From assembly GCF_029227915.1 (NCBI RefSeq), contig NC_079887.1, forward strand, positions 23,991,650 to 24,055,649: a stretch of DNA of 64,000 nucleotides. Reading direction: 5' to 3'. A program made the position numbers and the translations under genes. Below are positions 55,333 through 64,000 of this stretch, one piece after another; position 1 is the stretch's first letter; every line of letters starts with the position of its first letter. The notes under the pieces were generated by a model. It had not been told where the DNA came from. It ran no database searches and was given only the letters and a program-made list of their open reading frames with translations. The DNA comes from Hydractinia symbiolongicarpus. Lineage: Eukaryota > Cnidaria > Hydrozoa > Anthoathecata > Hydractiniidae.

Positions 55333-55686
55333 ATGCGACAGTCTACAAACAACGTGGTGATAAGAAAGAGTCAGGTCAACGAAACATCATGCATTTTGGC
55401 CAGGAAGATAGCGATGTACCTATGGTGCCACAAGATAGAGTTATGCTACGTCAAGGTCACTATTTTTAAGCCAGAAAAGAAATTTATTTCAAATAATTCA
55501 GCTTCGAAGAAAAGAAAAAGTTTTGAAGCAGAAACTACCAACAATGTTGAAGTGATAGGAGTTTCGTACAGAAAAGTTTTCACTGATACATTTTATGCTG
55601 AACCGAGATTTACGAAGAAAAATTATGTATCACAGAAATGTACATATGGTAAAGAGCTGAATGTACTTGAAAGCCGGTATGTTTGA
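55333..55686 (+). CDS. hypothetical ORF, possible piece of a decayed gene
   Basis: 117 codons, Lys-rich (NNSASKKRKSFEAETTNN), with ESRYV at the end just before an intron-like T-rich stretch. I do not recognise it. Its place after the transposase-like fragment and before the PHD-like piece suggests all three come from one decayed gene. Confidence 0.3.
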   Translation: MRQSTNNVVIRKSQVNETSCILARKIAMYLWCHKIELCYVKVTIFKPEKKFISNNSASKKRKSFEAETTNNVEVIGVSYRKVFTDTFYAEPRFTKKNYVSQKCTYGKELNVLESRYV

Positions 55687-55766
55687 ATAAGTAAGTTTAA
55701 TTTTTTATTTTTTGCTATTTTATTTGTAATTTATAATGTTCTCCTTTTACTCCGAGAGACAATAAC

Positions 55767-55958
55767 ATGGGAAATATAGATGGAGACGATGACAAGGATA
55801 ATGAATTTGGAGGGGATGTATATTGGTACTGCCGATCAGAGATTGCTGGAGACTTTGTGCTTTGTGGCAACAACTCGTCCCATGCTAAGTGGTACCCCTC
55901 TCAGTTGCGTAGGGTTCGACTCAAAAATGATGGTGTATTTGTAGAAAAAAAGGTATGA
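55767..55958 (+). pseudogene. PHD-finger-like fragment
   Basis: DVYWYCRSEIAGDFVLCGNN then SSHAKWYPSQLRR keeps the WYC...C...W-H/Y spacing of a PHD finger, with several Cys/His lost. It ends with KKV at a donor-like gtatga. Function if intact would be chromatin or peptide binding; here it is a remnant. Confidence 0.35.
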
Positions 55959-56059
55959 ATATTTTGGGTTTCATTTAAAGCATTTACAAAACAGATTTTC
56001 AAAATAAAATTATTTTCCAACTAATAATTCCCTAAGGGAAATTATTCTATATTGTAAAA

Positions 56060-56379
56060 CAACATTAGTAATTTGTCACATTATTGATGAGGATTTTATT
56101 CCTGTGCCGACATTTATTAATCAGTTCGTTCCTTTTGTTCAATAATTCTTTAGGGTCAGAGTGTAGGATGCAAACTTTTTGCAGATATACACAGGTCACA
56201 ACGTTTATTTCCAGATTTGTATTGACTTGCGCGCATTGCAACAGACCAATTAATTCAAAACGCACGGTTTTCGTCATTGAGCTTCCATAAAAACTTAGAA
56301 AGCTTGGTTTCGTTCTGATATTTCCGGTGACGGAAAGACTTGGTGTGGTAACCCACCTTAAATTCACCTTAACCGACAA
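56060..56379 (-). pseudogene. Penelope-like element C-terminal end (inverted segment)
   Basis: On the minus strand, reading across two frames: GEFKVGYHTKSFRHRKYQNE, LSKFLWKLNDENRAF, CDLCISAKS, then HSDPKELLNKRNELINKCRH and RNK. This is the part that should follow the end of the plus-strand element at 58405. The two share about 55 bp (ggtgaatttaag...gaaatatca), so this is the missing 3' part, inverted and placed in front. Confidence 0.6.
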
Positions 56380-56389
56380 AGTGGAAAGT

Positions 56390-58405
56390 TTTTTAAAAAG
56401 ACTTAGAAGGAAAGCGCACTTCTATGATTTAAAAACAACGTTGAGCAGGAAGAACAAGAAATGCAATCGTTTGAATTCAAATCATCCCGTCTTCCACCGC
56501 AACACGAGCTTTTGCACGGCTTCGAGCACGATATGGACAACCTTATGCGCAACATCAGTTTTCGGAGAAATACAAACGCCAACGATTCCTATTAAAATTG
56601 AACGAAGACAGTAACAACATCAAGACTTGCAAAGATCTCCCTGTCTCCGCTGATAAAACAAGCAACATCTATGAGCTTTCGAAAGATAGATACAACAAGT
56701 TATTGTTAGAAAACATAACGAAGACGTATCAGAATACCGACAATGCTACAAAAGCTTCGATCGATAGGGAAACAAAAAAATTGGCAAAAAGTATCAATTT
56801 GGAGAAAAAATTGGAGTGTTACACCAACAAACCTGCTTATATCACTCTTAAAGACCATAAAGGAAATTTTCAGGACCAATTACCGTGTCGACTTATTAAC
56901 CCAGCTAAGTCCGAAATTGAAAAAGTGGCTAAAGCTTACCTCGAGAAAATAAATGCTGAAATTGTATCTAACACAAACGTCAAGCAATGGAGAAACTCCC
57001 AATCTGTTATCAAATGGTTTAGTCGCATATAAGCATAGTGCAAAGTTCATTAAGTTTTATATTGCCGAATTCTACCCTTCCATCGACGAACGCCTTCTGA
57101 AAGCAGCTATAGCATATGCAAGAACCATTACGACATTACCCGATAAAATAGCAGACACCATCATGCTAGCGAGGAAGTCTCTATTGTTCGATAATAAAAA
57201 CAAAGTATGGAAAAAGAAGGGGGAAAACCCCCTATTCGATGTCACAATGGGATCATATGACGGTGCTGAGGTATGCGAACTGGTTGGTTTATACCTATTG
57301 AACAAACTGTCATCTATTGTTGATAAGGAAAAAATTGGCTTGTACCGTGATGACGGGTTATGTGTTGTGGAGGAGGCCAATGGACCCATGATGGATCGCT
57401 CACGTAAAGATATACCCAACATGTTTAAGAACGAAAGACTATCGAAACCAACTTAAGAATCACAGAGTTTTTGGATGTCATGTTGGAGTTAGAAAGTGCA
57501 GAATATTTCCTTTACAGAAAACCAAATGACACGACCAAGTAAACTCTAAATCAAACCACCCTCGTAGTATCATCGCCGAACTTCCGAAAATGGTTAACAA
57601 AAGAATTACTCACTTATCGTGCAATGAGGAAGAATTCAACAAGGCGAAAATTCATTACGAAAAGTCATTAGATTAGAAAGTGGTTTCACCTAACTGCTTT
57701 AATATAACAAAGAAACCGGCATTTAACGCGTTAGAAACAGATCACGAAAAATCATCTGGTTTAACCCACCGTATAACGTTCCTGTCGAAACCAACATTGG
57801 AAGTATCTTTTTGAAATTATTCAAGAAGCATTTCCCATTTAACAACGGCTTCAGCAAAATTTTTAATTGAAACACACTAAAGATCAGCTATTCATGTATG
57901 CCGAACATGGCTAACGTGATAAAGAAAATTTTGAACATTGCAGCAAGACACAATGAAATACTCAACCTAAGTTTTAGGGTTAAATCATAGAGGTTTTGTT
58001 CCTCCAAAGTTACTTCAAAAAAGCCAGTTAAACTTCCTTTTCGCAGGATACACAATATCAGTGAAAAAAAAACCCAAAAAAAGACACACACACACAAAAC
58101 ACACACACAACACAGATTGCACAATCCCAACCTTGACACCAAACGGTTTCAAGTGGTCGTCAGGACATAACAAGATCTTGAGTGACCATCTGAAGGAAGA
58201 ACAAAGGCCATGTAACTGTCGAACAAAAGCTAATTGCCCACTTCATGGAGATTGTCGGATTACGAACATTGTATACAAAGCAGAAGTTACCACTGATAAC
58301 AAGTTGTTCTGTTATTATGGCACATCAGAAGGTGAATTTAAGCTGCGTTACAATAACCACACCAAGTCTTTCCGTCACCAGAAATATCACAAATTGTTGT
58401 TATAA
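56390..58405 (+). pseudogene. Penelope-like (GIY-YIG type) reverse transcriptase, decayed
   Basis: Pieces in several frames keep the family order: DKTSNIYELSKDRYNKLLLE, NKPAYITLKDHKGNFQDQLP, CRLINPAKSEIEKVAKAYL, AEFYPSIDERLLKAAI (motif A), LFDVTMGSYDGAEVCELVGL, KIGLYRDDGLCVVEEANGP (motif C with YRDD), TEFLDVMLEL, VNKRITHLSCNEEEFNKAK, NMANVIKKILNIAARHN. Then CNCRTKANCPLHGDC (Cys finger) and IVYKAEVTTDNKLFCYYGTS, GEFKLRYNNHTKSFRHQKY (GIY-YIG part). At least five shifts or stops. It is a different subfamily from the element at 43463. It stops abruptly after FRHQKY. Confidence 0.72.
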
Positions 58406-59310
58406 AAAAATTGTATTATCAATTGGATACTTTTTTTTTAGTCCGCAGGATTTAGATTTTTTTGCTTTTAAGAAATATTTTGTTGAGAAACACATTTTAT
58501 AAGCAACGTAGCGTAAAAATATTCATTTATTTTATACCGTCTTTTCTTTCACACAGTTTTCACATATACTTTGATTTAAAAACCCGCTAATATAGGTTTG
58601 CATTAAGTTTTTGATAGGATTTCGAATGTTTTAAATAAAATATATTTGAAAAGTGTGGGCACGGATTTCCTTTAGAAAAAAGACAACGTTTAGTTTTCAG
58701 CAATTGTTCTTAATAAATCTAATTGCTCTTTTATTTCTAACAAAATTGTCTCCACGTTCTAGACATCTTACTCGGTAATTGCAATAACCTTTCTCATGAC
58801 TACATGCGTTGTCCGTTGCTTATTTGTTCGCTCTCTTACAGTACAGTCATATCCCTTTGCACAGATGAATCCTGGTACTTTGTGAGTAAGTCGCGGTTAA
58901 ACGTTGTGCGTAATTTGCAAAATTGACGATGTGCCCGTATATTTCAAACGCTTTTTTGTGGTTATTTTGATTATATAGGGTTGTGGCAGCGTTTAAAAGG
59001 GTAATAAGGCAACCTCCGGAGCACAGACAGGCTTTAATCATGACTTGGCAAAACTACAGTTTCGTGCAAAAGCATCCCTTCTCTTCTTAATTCGAGGGTT
59101 GCAGGAAAATAAATGTCCCAGAAACTGTCTGGTGATACGGAATTTTTAATTTTTACGGCATGGTCTGGTGTAGATATCGATTCTTGGCTACTGTAAAAAC
59201 AAGTTCCGATTTTATCATAAACAACAAATGCTAAGTGTAATTAATGGGTATGAACAAAAGCAACGCAAAATGCAAAATATGCTACGAATAAAATTTATTC
59301 TCCCTCCCCT
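58406..59310. other. no gene recognised
   Basis: A minus frame 59041-58847 has no motif. The rest is AT-rich. Confidence 0.35.
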
Positions 59311-59316
59311 TCTCCT

Positions 59317-59500
59317 ATGCAGTTAGCTTGGTGTTTTTTAGCAGCCTTGGTCGATGGAAATTCTTGCCACACCGGCACACATGTTTTTCTCCTTCAGGTG
59401 GGTGTACCTGACGTGCATATCCATTCTGTATTTCGCCACAAAACGCTTTTCGCATATTGTGCAAGCAATATTCGTCTGCATATTTTGCTGGTTCGATCTG
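59317..59500 (-). pseudogene. two C2H2-type zinc fingers, frame-shifted
   Basis: On the minus strand, CTICEKRFVAKYRMDMHVRY TH fits C-x2-C-x12-H-x4-H. One base shift later, CVPVWQEFPSTKAAKKHQAN C resembles a second C2HC finger. There is an acidic stretch upstream (INNDEHEDEKG). It could belong to a mobile-element protein or a lost host gene. The plus-strand ORFs here are shadows. Confidence 0.45.
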
Positions 59501-59814
59501 CTACTTCTTTATCCCTTTTTCATCTTCGTGCTCATCGTTGTTAATCTCCACTGTTTCATGCAGGAAAAAAATGTCATGTCAAAAACACCTCGTTCATAAT
59601 TTAATCTGCTAATCTACCCCATTATAGCAACCTGGTTCCCAGTGATTTCTACAAAATAATTATCGCTTACCAGAACCACATCTTCCCTGCTTACGTCTTC
59701 TCGTCACTTCCATTTCCTCCAAAATTACTAGTTGTTGCTACGTCAGCCATATTTCTAAAGATAGATTAGAAAATTCCTAGCTATGGTGGAGAAAAATGAG
59801 CCAACTTAGGCTCC

Positions 59815-59890
59815 CTACAGAACTTGGATTATAAGTGGGGTCGTTACATCCAAAGACAAGGCAATTGCCAAGTCCCTTTGCTAAGCTTCT
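59815..59890 (+). repeat. partial 3' end of repeat family C
   Basis: ggattataagtggggtcgttacatccaaagacaagg...cctttgctaa resembles the end of copies 3 and 4 (aataagtggagtcgt.actctccaaa.acaaga). Confidence 0.5.
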
Positions 59891-60192
59891 TATAATTGCT
59901 TGCAAGGAAAGCGGCGAGTGAGCCAACTCGTGAATAACGGTAAACTGTATCTGAAACACTTAGCAGGGGTAATTTTAAACGGCTAGTAAAAAGAGATCCC
60001 TCCCCCTTTTAATATAATGTATTCCTGTTTTAGTTTAAATATTGACAAAAAATAACACATGCACTGTGGAGTTATTTATATCAGATGGCTTGACACTAAT
60101 CACTACCCTATCATCACATTTTAACTATGTATATAACACCCTGATCTCTTATGTAAGCCCAATAGTGACCAGCTGCTGCCAGTGTGCCTGAA

Positions 60193-60627
60193 GAAGGAAA
60201 ATAATTTACAAAGAGGTGGCAAGCCACCGCAATGATGAACTCAATCTGTTAGGTCTTTGGAAATAAGCTAGAGGTTGTACTCCTCTAGAGAAAATGCCTC
60301 TAAAAGCACAATTCTCCCTTTTTACAAAGAATTAATTAAAAAAATATAAAAAAAATAAAAAGGACACAACACATTTGAAAGGATGAACAGAACTTTAACC
60401 AAGGGCAGGTAGGTTTCGACCCATATTTCTGAACCTAATGTCTAGCTGGGTCACCTCGAAGAGGTCCGCGGATGGTCATCAGCAGAAACTATACATCCCT
60501 ATCTTCCTAAAGTAAACTTTGACGACTTTCTGTTCAACTGTCCTATTCCTTGTTTTTAACTCAGGTAATAAGTGGAGTCGTTACTCTCCAAACACAAGAT
60601 CATGTGTGATCAAACCCCCCTGCTAAT
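60193..60627 (+). repeat. dispersed repeat family C, copy 4
   Basis: More than 90% like copy 3 by eye, with a 12-bp gap (gtaccctgg region missing) and point changes. No ORF. Confidence 0.8.
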
Positions 60628-60639
60628 ATTTTTGTGGCA

Positions 60640-60869
60640 GTTAATTTATATTGGTTTGTGAATGATATATCCTCTGTAGGATGGGAATAAACTTTTAGGG
60701 TGTCGTCACCTTGGGCAAGGCAGAAAACAAACTTATTATTTTTCACAGATCTTCCTTGGAGTCTGTTAAACCTTTTCAGTTGGATGATCTCCATTTTCAC
60801 CACACTGGGTGAAGACAGTTTCCCGGGTACTGTCTTGAAGGGAAAAGCGCTATGGGCACATCCTGTCAT
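60640..60869 (-). other. possible coding piece, unknown
   Basis: The minus frame reads AFPFKTVPGKLSSPSVVKME, IIQLKRFNRLQGRSVKNN, KFVFCLAQGDDTLKVYSHP. Its codon use looks coding, but no motif, start or splice site is certain. It runs into the family C repeat. Confidence 0.25.
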
Positions 60870-63040
60870 TTCCAGACGTATATTCTGGTTGCAAAAAAAC
60901 CTTTAATGGAGCCTGTTATGTTGTTGAGATAGGGAGTGGCAGAATGGATATACTTTTCTCCCTACTGGAAGACAAGAGGCATGAATTACAAGATATCGTT
61001 GTAGTTAGTTTGTTGGTAATACTGAATGGGTTGTTCCTAGCATTTTGCGTTGTGATGCTCGGAGAAAGGTGGAAGGGTCTACAACTGAGGTGGATTTAGA
61101 CAACATGGACATAGTCAGCAAGACGGACTTGGCCAGGGAGGAAACAAAAGGGAACTCCCATGCACTTTGCGACCAAAGTGCAGGAATTAAAGATAATTCT
61201 TGCAGGATATAATTAGCATAGCATGTATTCCCTTTTTTAATCAGGGTTGGTTTCCTGCAGTGCTGTTTGTAGGCGGTGCTGGGTCTGGGGGTAAGTGACC
61301 TTTATCTACTGTTGACATTCGTTGTTGATGATGTTGTCGTTGTTGCGGGCTTGTAAGTTTTGGCAATAGAGGGGTAGGCACAGATGTTGAGCCAAATACA
61401 GAAGGATGCTTTTATACAAATGTCGCCTAATTTCTGGACGGCTTAGAAAGCTTCTTTGTTTTGGAAACCCAATCTTTTCAAACAAATTGCAACCGACCGA
61501 GGGCAATATTCACGTGCACTCACTTCGATTGCAAACAGACTTACTTACCATCCACGATAATAATCATCTTTTCAAATGTGTTGTGTCCTTTTTATTTTTT
61601 TATATTTTTTTTAATTAATTCCTTGTAAAACTTTGACCAAGGGCAGGAGAAGTCTTCCGTGGCGTAATTAATTGGCCACAGATTTAATCAGAATATACAA
61701 TACTGCACTTGGTGTTGTTAGGCGTTATGGGGAACCCTAAGAAAGGGAACCTATTGTGTGGAACCTATTGTTTGGAATTTGCAATGATGTAAACATGTAT
61801 AATAAACATACAAAATATCCAACCTTTTTATGGCTAAATTGAAAAAAAGGATTTTGTGCACATAACAAACTTTCTTTTCTTTTTACTATATTACAACACA
61901 TTTTTTGATATGTTTTAAGCAGGATAGTACTATAACTTTTTTATAAAGTTCCTTCCCCTGTTATAAGTCAGCAAATATAATGTGGATAGTGTCATTTTAA
62001 TTACATATATTTTAACGTTTCAGTTTTCCTCTCCATAGTTTGAGAATAGTCTTGTGTAGTACAGTTCCTACTTGCTTTAACGAGTCCTAATGGATCTGTG
62101 GGCTTTTTCTATTAAGTTCTTAGATTATTATTATTTTTTTTTTTTAAATAATTAATATTGTTAACTTTTTATATTTTTTAACTGGGAGAAAAACGATTGT
62201 ACATATTGGATATAAATAAAAAAGTTATTATTTTATGATGGTTATTACATCCTTAACCCATGCACATACAACAGAGCCCTAACAAAATGGGAGGTTTGCC
62301 AGTATACCTGAAATACGGATTATTATTATGTCGTAACTGTACAACATTGTCTTCAAGGCTTGTTCTCGCTATACTAAATTATCATAAAGATGAAAAAAAC
62401 TGAAGTCGGGGTTGGCATATAATAAGTAATACGGGAATTAACATTGTCATATTAATAAGAATAAGGCATTTATTATCCCACATTAGTGACATTATGGGTT
62501 CTTATTTTGTTGATAAGTAAGAACACGGATTTTTATTTGCAATATAAGTAAGAATACGAAATTTATCATCCTATATTTGTTAGAATGCGTATAGTCCGAT
62601 AACAAAACAGCAAGCTGTAGTAATTTGACTAGCCTGGTGGATCTTATTTTAAGTTGTAGAGGTTAAACCCTCTAAAGATCTCTATGCACAGCAAGATCTC
62701 CCTTTTACAAAATGGTCTGTACAACCAAGTTAATTGAAACTGTAAAAGGAATGACATCGCAACAAAACAAACATATATTGACATGAAACGTATATATACA
62801 CAATTAAATAAAAACTATAAAAATCAGGCAAACAATTGCCTATGCGCCAGGACTTGTGAACCTGGCTGTGGCTTGTTACGGGCCTTACACAGTTGATTGA
62901 TGCTTAGGACCAGCCTGAAGGTACTGGTGTGATATGCGTGAGCGTAAAACTACGAATACATGAAAGAGACATTTCACACGTCCATATGGGCTACCTGTTA
63001 GCATCAATGATAACAACAACAAACTACTTTTACTCAATAC
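60870..63040. other. no gene; repeat fragments
   Basis: Contains the inverted family C fragment at 61565-61626 and a distant relative at 62640-62930 (gtagaggttaaaccctctaaag hairpin, ctcccttttacaaa, gtgaacctggctgtggc). Remaining sequence is AT-rich without a supported ORF. Confidence 0.4.
61565..61626 (-). repeat. repeat family C, inverted partial copy
   Basis: cttttcaaatgtgttgtgtcctttttattttt...ttaattaattccttgtaaa is the reverse complement of the middle of copies 3 and 4. Confidence 0.75.
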
Positions 63041-63044
63041 TTTT

Positions 63045-63545
63045 ATGGTATTTGTTGGTCAACCATCGACAGGAAAAAGCACGGCCATTAAATCATCTGT
63101 GACAGCACGGTTATCTCATACAAACCTTCATAATAACAACATTTCCAATTTTACAAGCTAAGGTTTAACCAAACTTCTATCCGAGAAGAACAAATTTATT
63201 GTAAACCCGGAAATTCAAGATTACATGAAATTGCTTTGTAAAATTTACAGTGGCGAAGCTTGCTCCTCTCCTTATTATGGCAAAACAAAACACTATTTTA
63301 AAGTCAGTATGTCTGAGCATTTAGGTATTTTTGCACTTACAGGTAAACGCGTTAAACTTGGTCCCGAGGCCAGTGCTGTTCTCGAACATTTGATGTTTTG
63401 TGATCACTTTCCAGCATCGCTTCACAATTTCTCAGTACTTGGAGAAGAGTCTAATGATTTTACACTTACTCTGATGGAGAGCTTATTAATTGAGCGAAAC
63501 CGTCCCATTTTAAATAACACAGCAAAATTTATTTTATGCCTTTAG
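63045..63545 (+). pseudogene. P-loop protein fragment fused in frame to a Penelope-type GIY-YIG fragment
   Basis: One frame runs from ATG 63045 to TAG 63543-63545 with a single TAA at 63159-63161. The first part has MVFVGQPSTGKSTAIKSSVT (Walker A GQPSTGKST), GLTKLLSEKNKFIVNPEIQD and YMKLLCKIYSGEACS. That resembles DUF3987-like P-loop proteins. From about 63269 it changes to YYGKTKHYFKVSMSEHLGIF, LTGKRVKLG and LMESLLIERNRPILN, the GIY-YIG nuclease end of Penelope-like elements. A retroelement 3' end probably landed inside the P-loop gene. The DUF3987 call is from memory of motif order. Confidence 0.5.
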
Positions 63546-63868
63546 AATTATTATAATAGTTCTATTTTCTTTCTATTATATCGTATTATGTTTAGTATTT
63601 TATTTCCACATGTAAAAATTGAAATCAGTGTGAACATGCCAACCTGGGCGTTAGCTTGCTGAAATATATATTTGGGATATGTCGTAGATTTTGTCGTTCT
63701 TACCTTTTTAATATACCTTACTGATAAAAAATTTATAAAGTATGAATATTTTTAATAACAGGTTTAAGTGACTGATAAATCTTGTTTATCAGTGTTTAAA
63801 TTCCACAGCATGTACATACCCCCATTGAGTATCCTAGTACTCCACTCCATGTGGGTCAGCCCCACTCC
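63546..63868. other. spacer upstream of promoter
   Basis: No ORF. A gactgataaatcttgtttatcagt inverted repeat lies at about 63770-63793. Confidence 0.4.
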
Positions 63869-63913
63869 TTCTAGAAGGTTCCTCCCAGAATCCCTTGCCT
63901 CAGAGTATATATA
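63869..63913 (+). promoter_or_regulatory. heat-shock-type promoter (HSE and TATA box)
   Basis: TTCtaGAAggTTC (63869-63881) is a perfect three-unit heat-shock element, the trimer site of HSF1. A further cccaGAAtccc lies just after it. TATATATA (63906-63913) follows 25 bp later. Transcription would start near 63940 and run right. The gene, perhaps a heat-shock protein, is beyond 64000. Confidence 0.6.
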
Positions 63914-64000
63914 GTTGGCACATGGTCTTCAGCCGAATTTGCTAATCATTGCACCCATTGCTGAATTTTACATAGCTAGCAAGCTACTAATTTTATATTA

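Noticed and set aside
59317-59599. Plus-strand ORFs with hydrophobic stretches
   Set aside because: They are shadows of a minus-strand C2H2 finger sequence.

Overview
This is an AT-rich, intron-bearing metazoan window, most likely cnidarian and plausibly hydrozoan. That assignment is an inference. It rests on the mix of repeat families (two kinds of Penelope-like element, DIRS, Helitron, CR1-like LINE, restriction-like-endonuclease LINE, pogo-like DNA transposon, TTAA element), the P2RX7_C-type zinc protein, TTAGGG telomere-type repeats and short GT-AG introns. No bacterial operon, rRNA operon or CRISPR is present. Ordinary host genes are few: the last exon of an ammonium transporter (859-1353, +), a two-exon type II membrane PC-esterase/SGNH protein (6006-4162, -), the spliced 3' end of an unknown gene (26930-27333, +) and a neat four-exon 131-aa unknown gene (38359-39209, +). 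At the right edge a heat-shock-type promoter (HSE plus TATA, 63869-63913) points out of the window.

The rest is nested mobile DNA. 6.2-12.1 kb: a MITE pair, one copy split by a 4.3-kb R2/CRE-like LINE with a 13-bp target duplication. 13.5-16.6 kb: a decayed CR1-like LINE with a (TAAATAAA)-type tail and the remains of a 2A-like motif. 19.1-22.3 kb: a DIRS-like element with inverted terminal repeats, gag and RT-RNase H but no tyrosine recombinase. Its gag and RT frames are joined at a canonical -1 slippery heptamer. 23-25.5 kb: a MITE, a Helitron-type 3' end, inverted telomeric repeats and a PIF1-like helicase fragment. 29-31 kb: a decayed transposase-like gene. 32.5-37.1 kb: a Helitron Rep/helicase with several stops. 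40.2-43.3 kb: a pogo-like transposon with TA target duplication that carries a divergent second gene (acidic, HIRAN-like). 43.5-48.7 kb: a Penelope-like element (ORF1 plus RT, no GIY-YIG) with about 545-bp inverted arms. It is flanked by a 1,075-bp almost identical direct duplication of the pogo element's right half. 52.6-53.6 kb: a TTAA/TIR element containing a P2RX7_C-domain gene. 56.1-58.4 kb: a second Penelope-like element with a twin-priming-type inversion. 63.0-63.5 kb: a P-loop sequence fused in frame to a Penelope-type GIY-YIG fragment.

The strongest leads are: (i) the Penelope-like element with an A_AAA_AAC slip site, inverted arms and a kilobase-scale target duplication; (ii) transposons carrying non-transposase partner genes (HIRAN-like in pogo, P2RX7_C in a TTAA element); and (iii) the DIRS -1 frameshift site. 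Family names are from memory of motifs and none was checked against a database.
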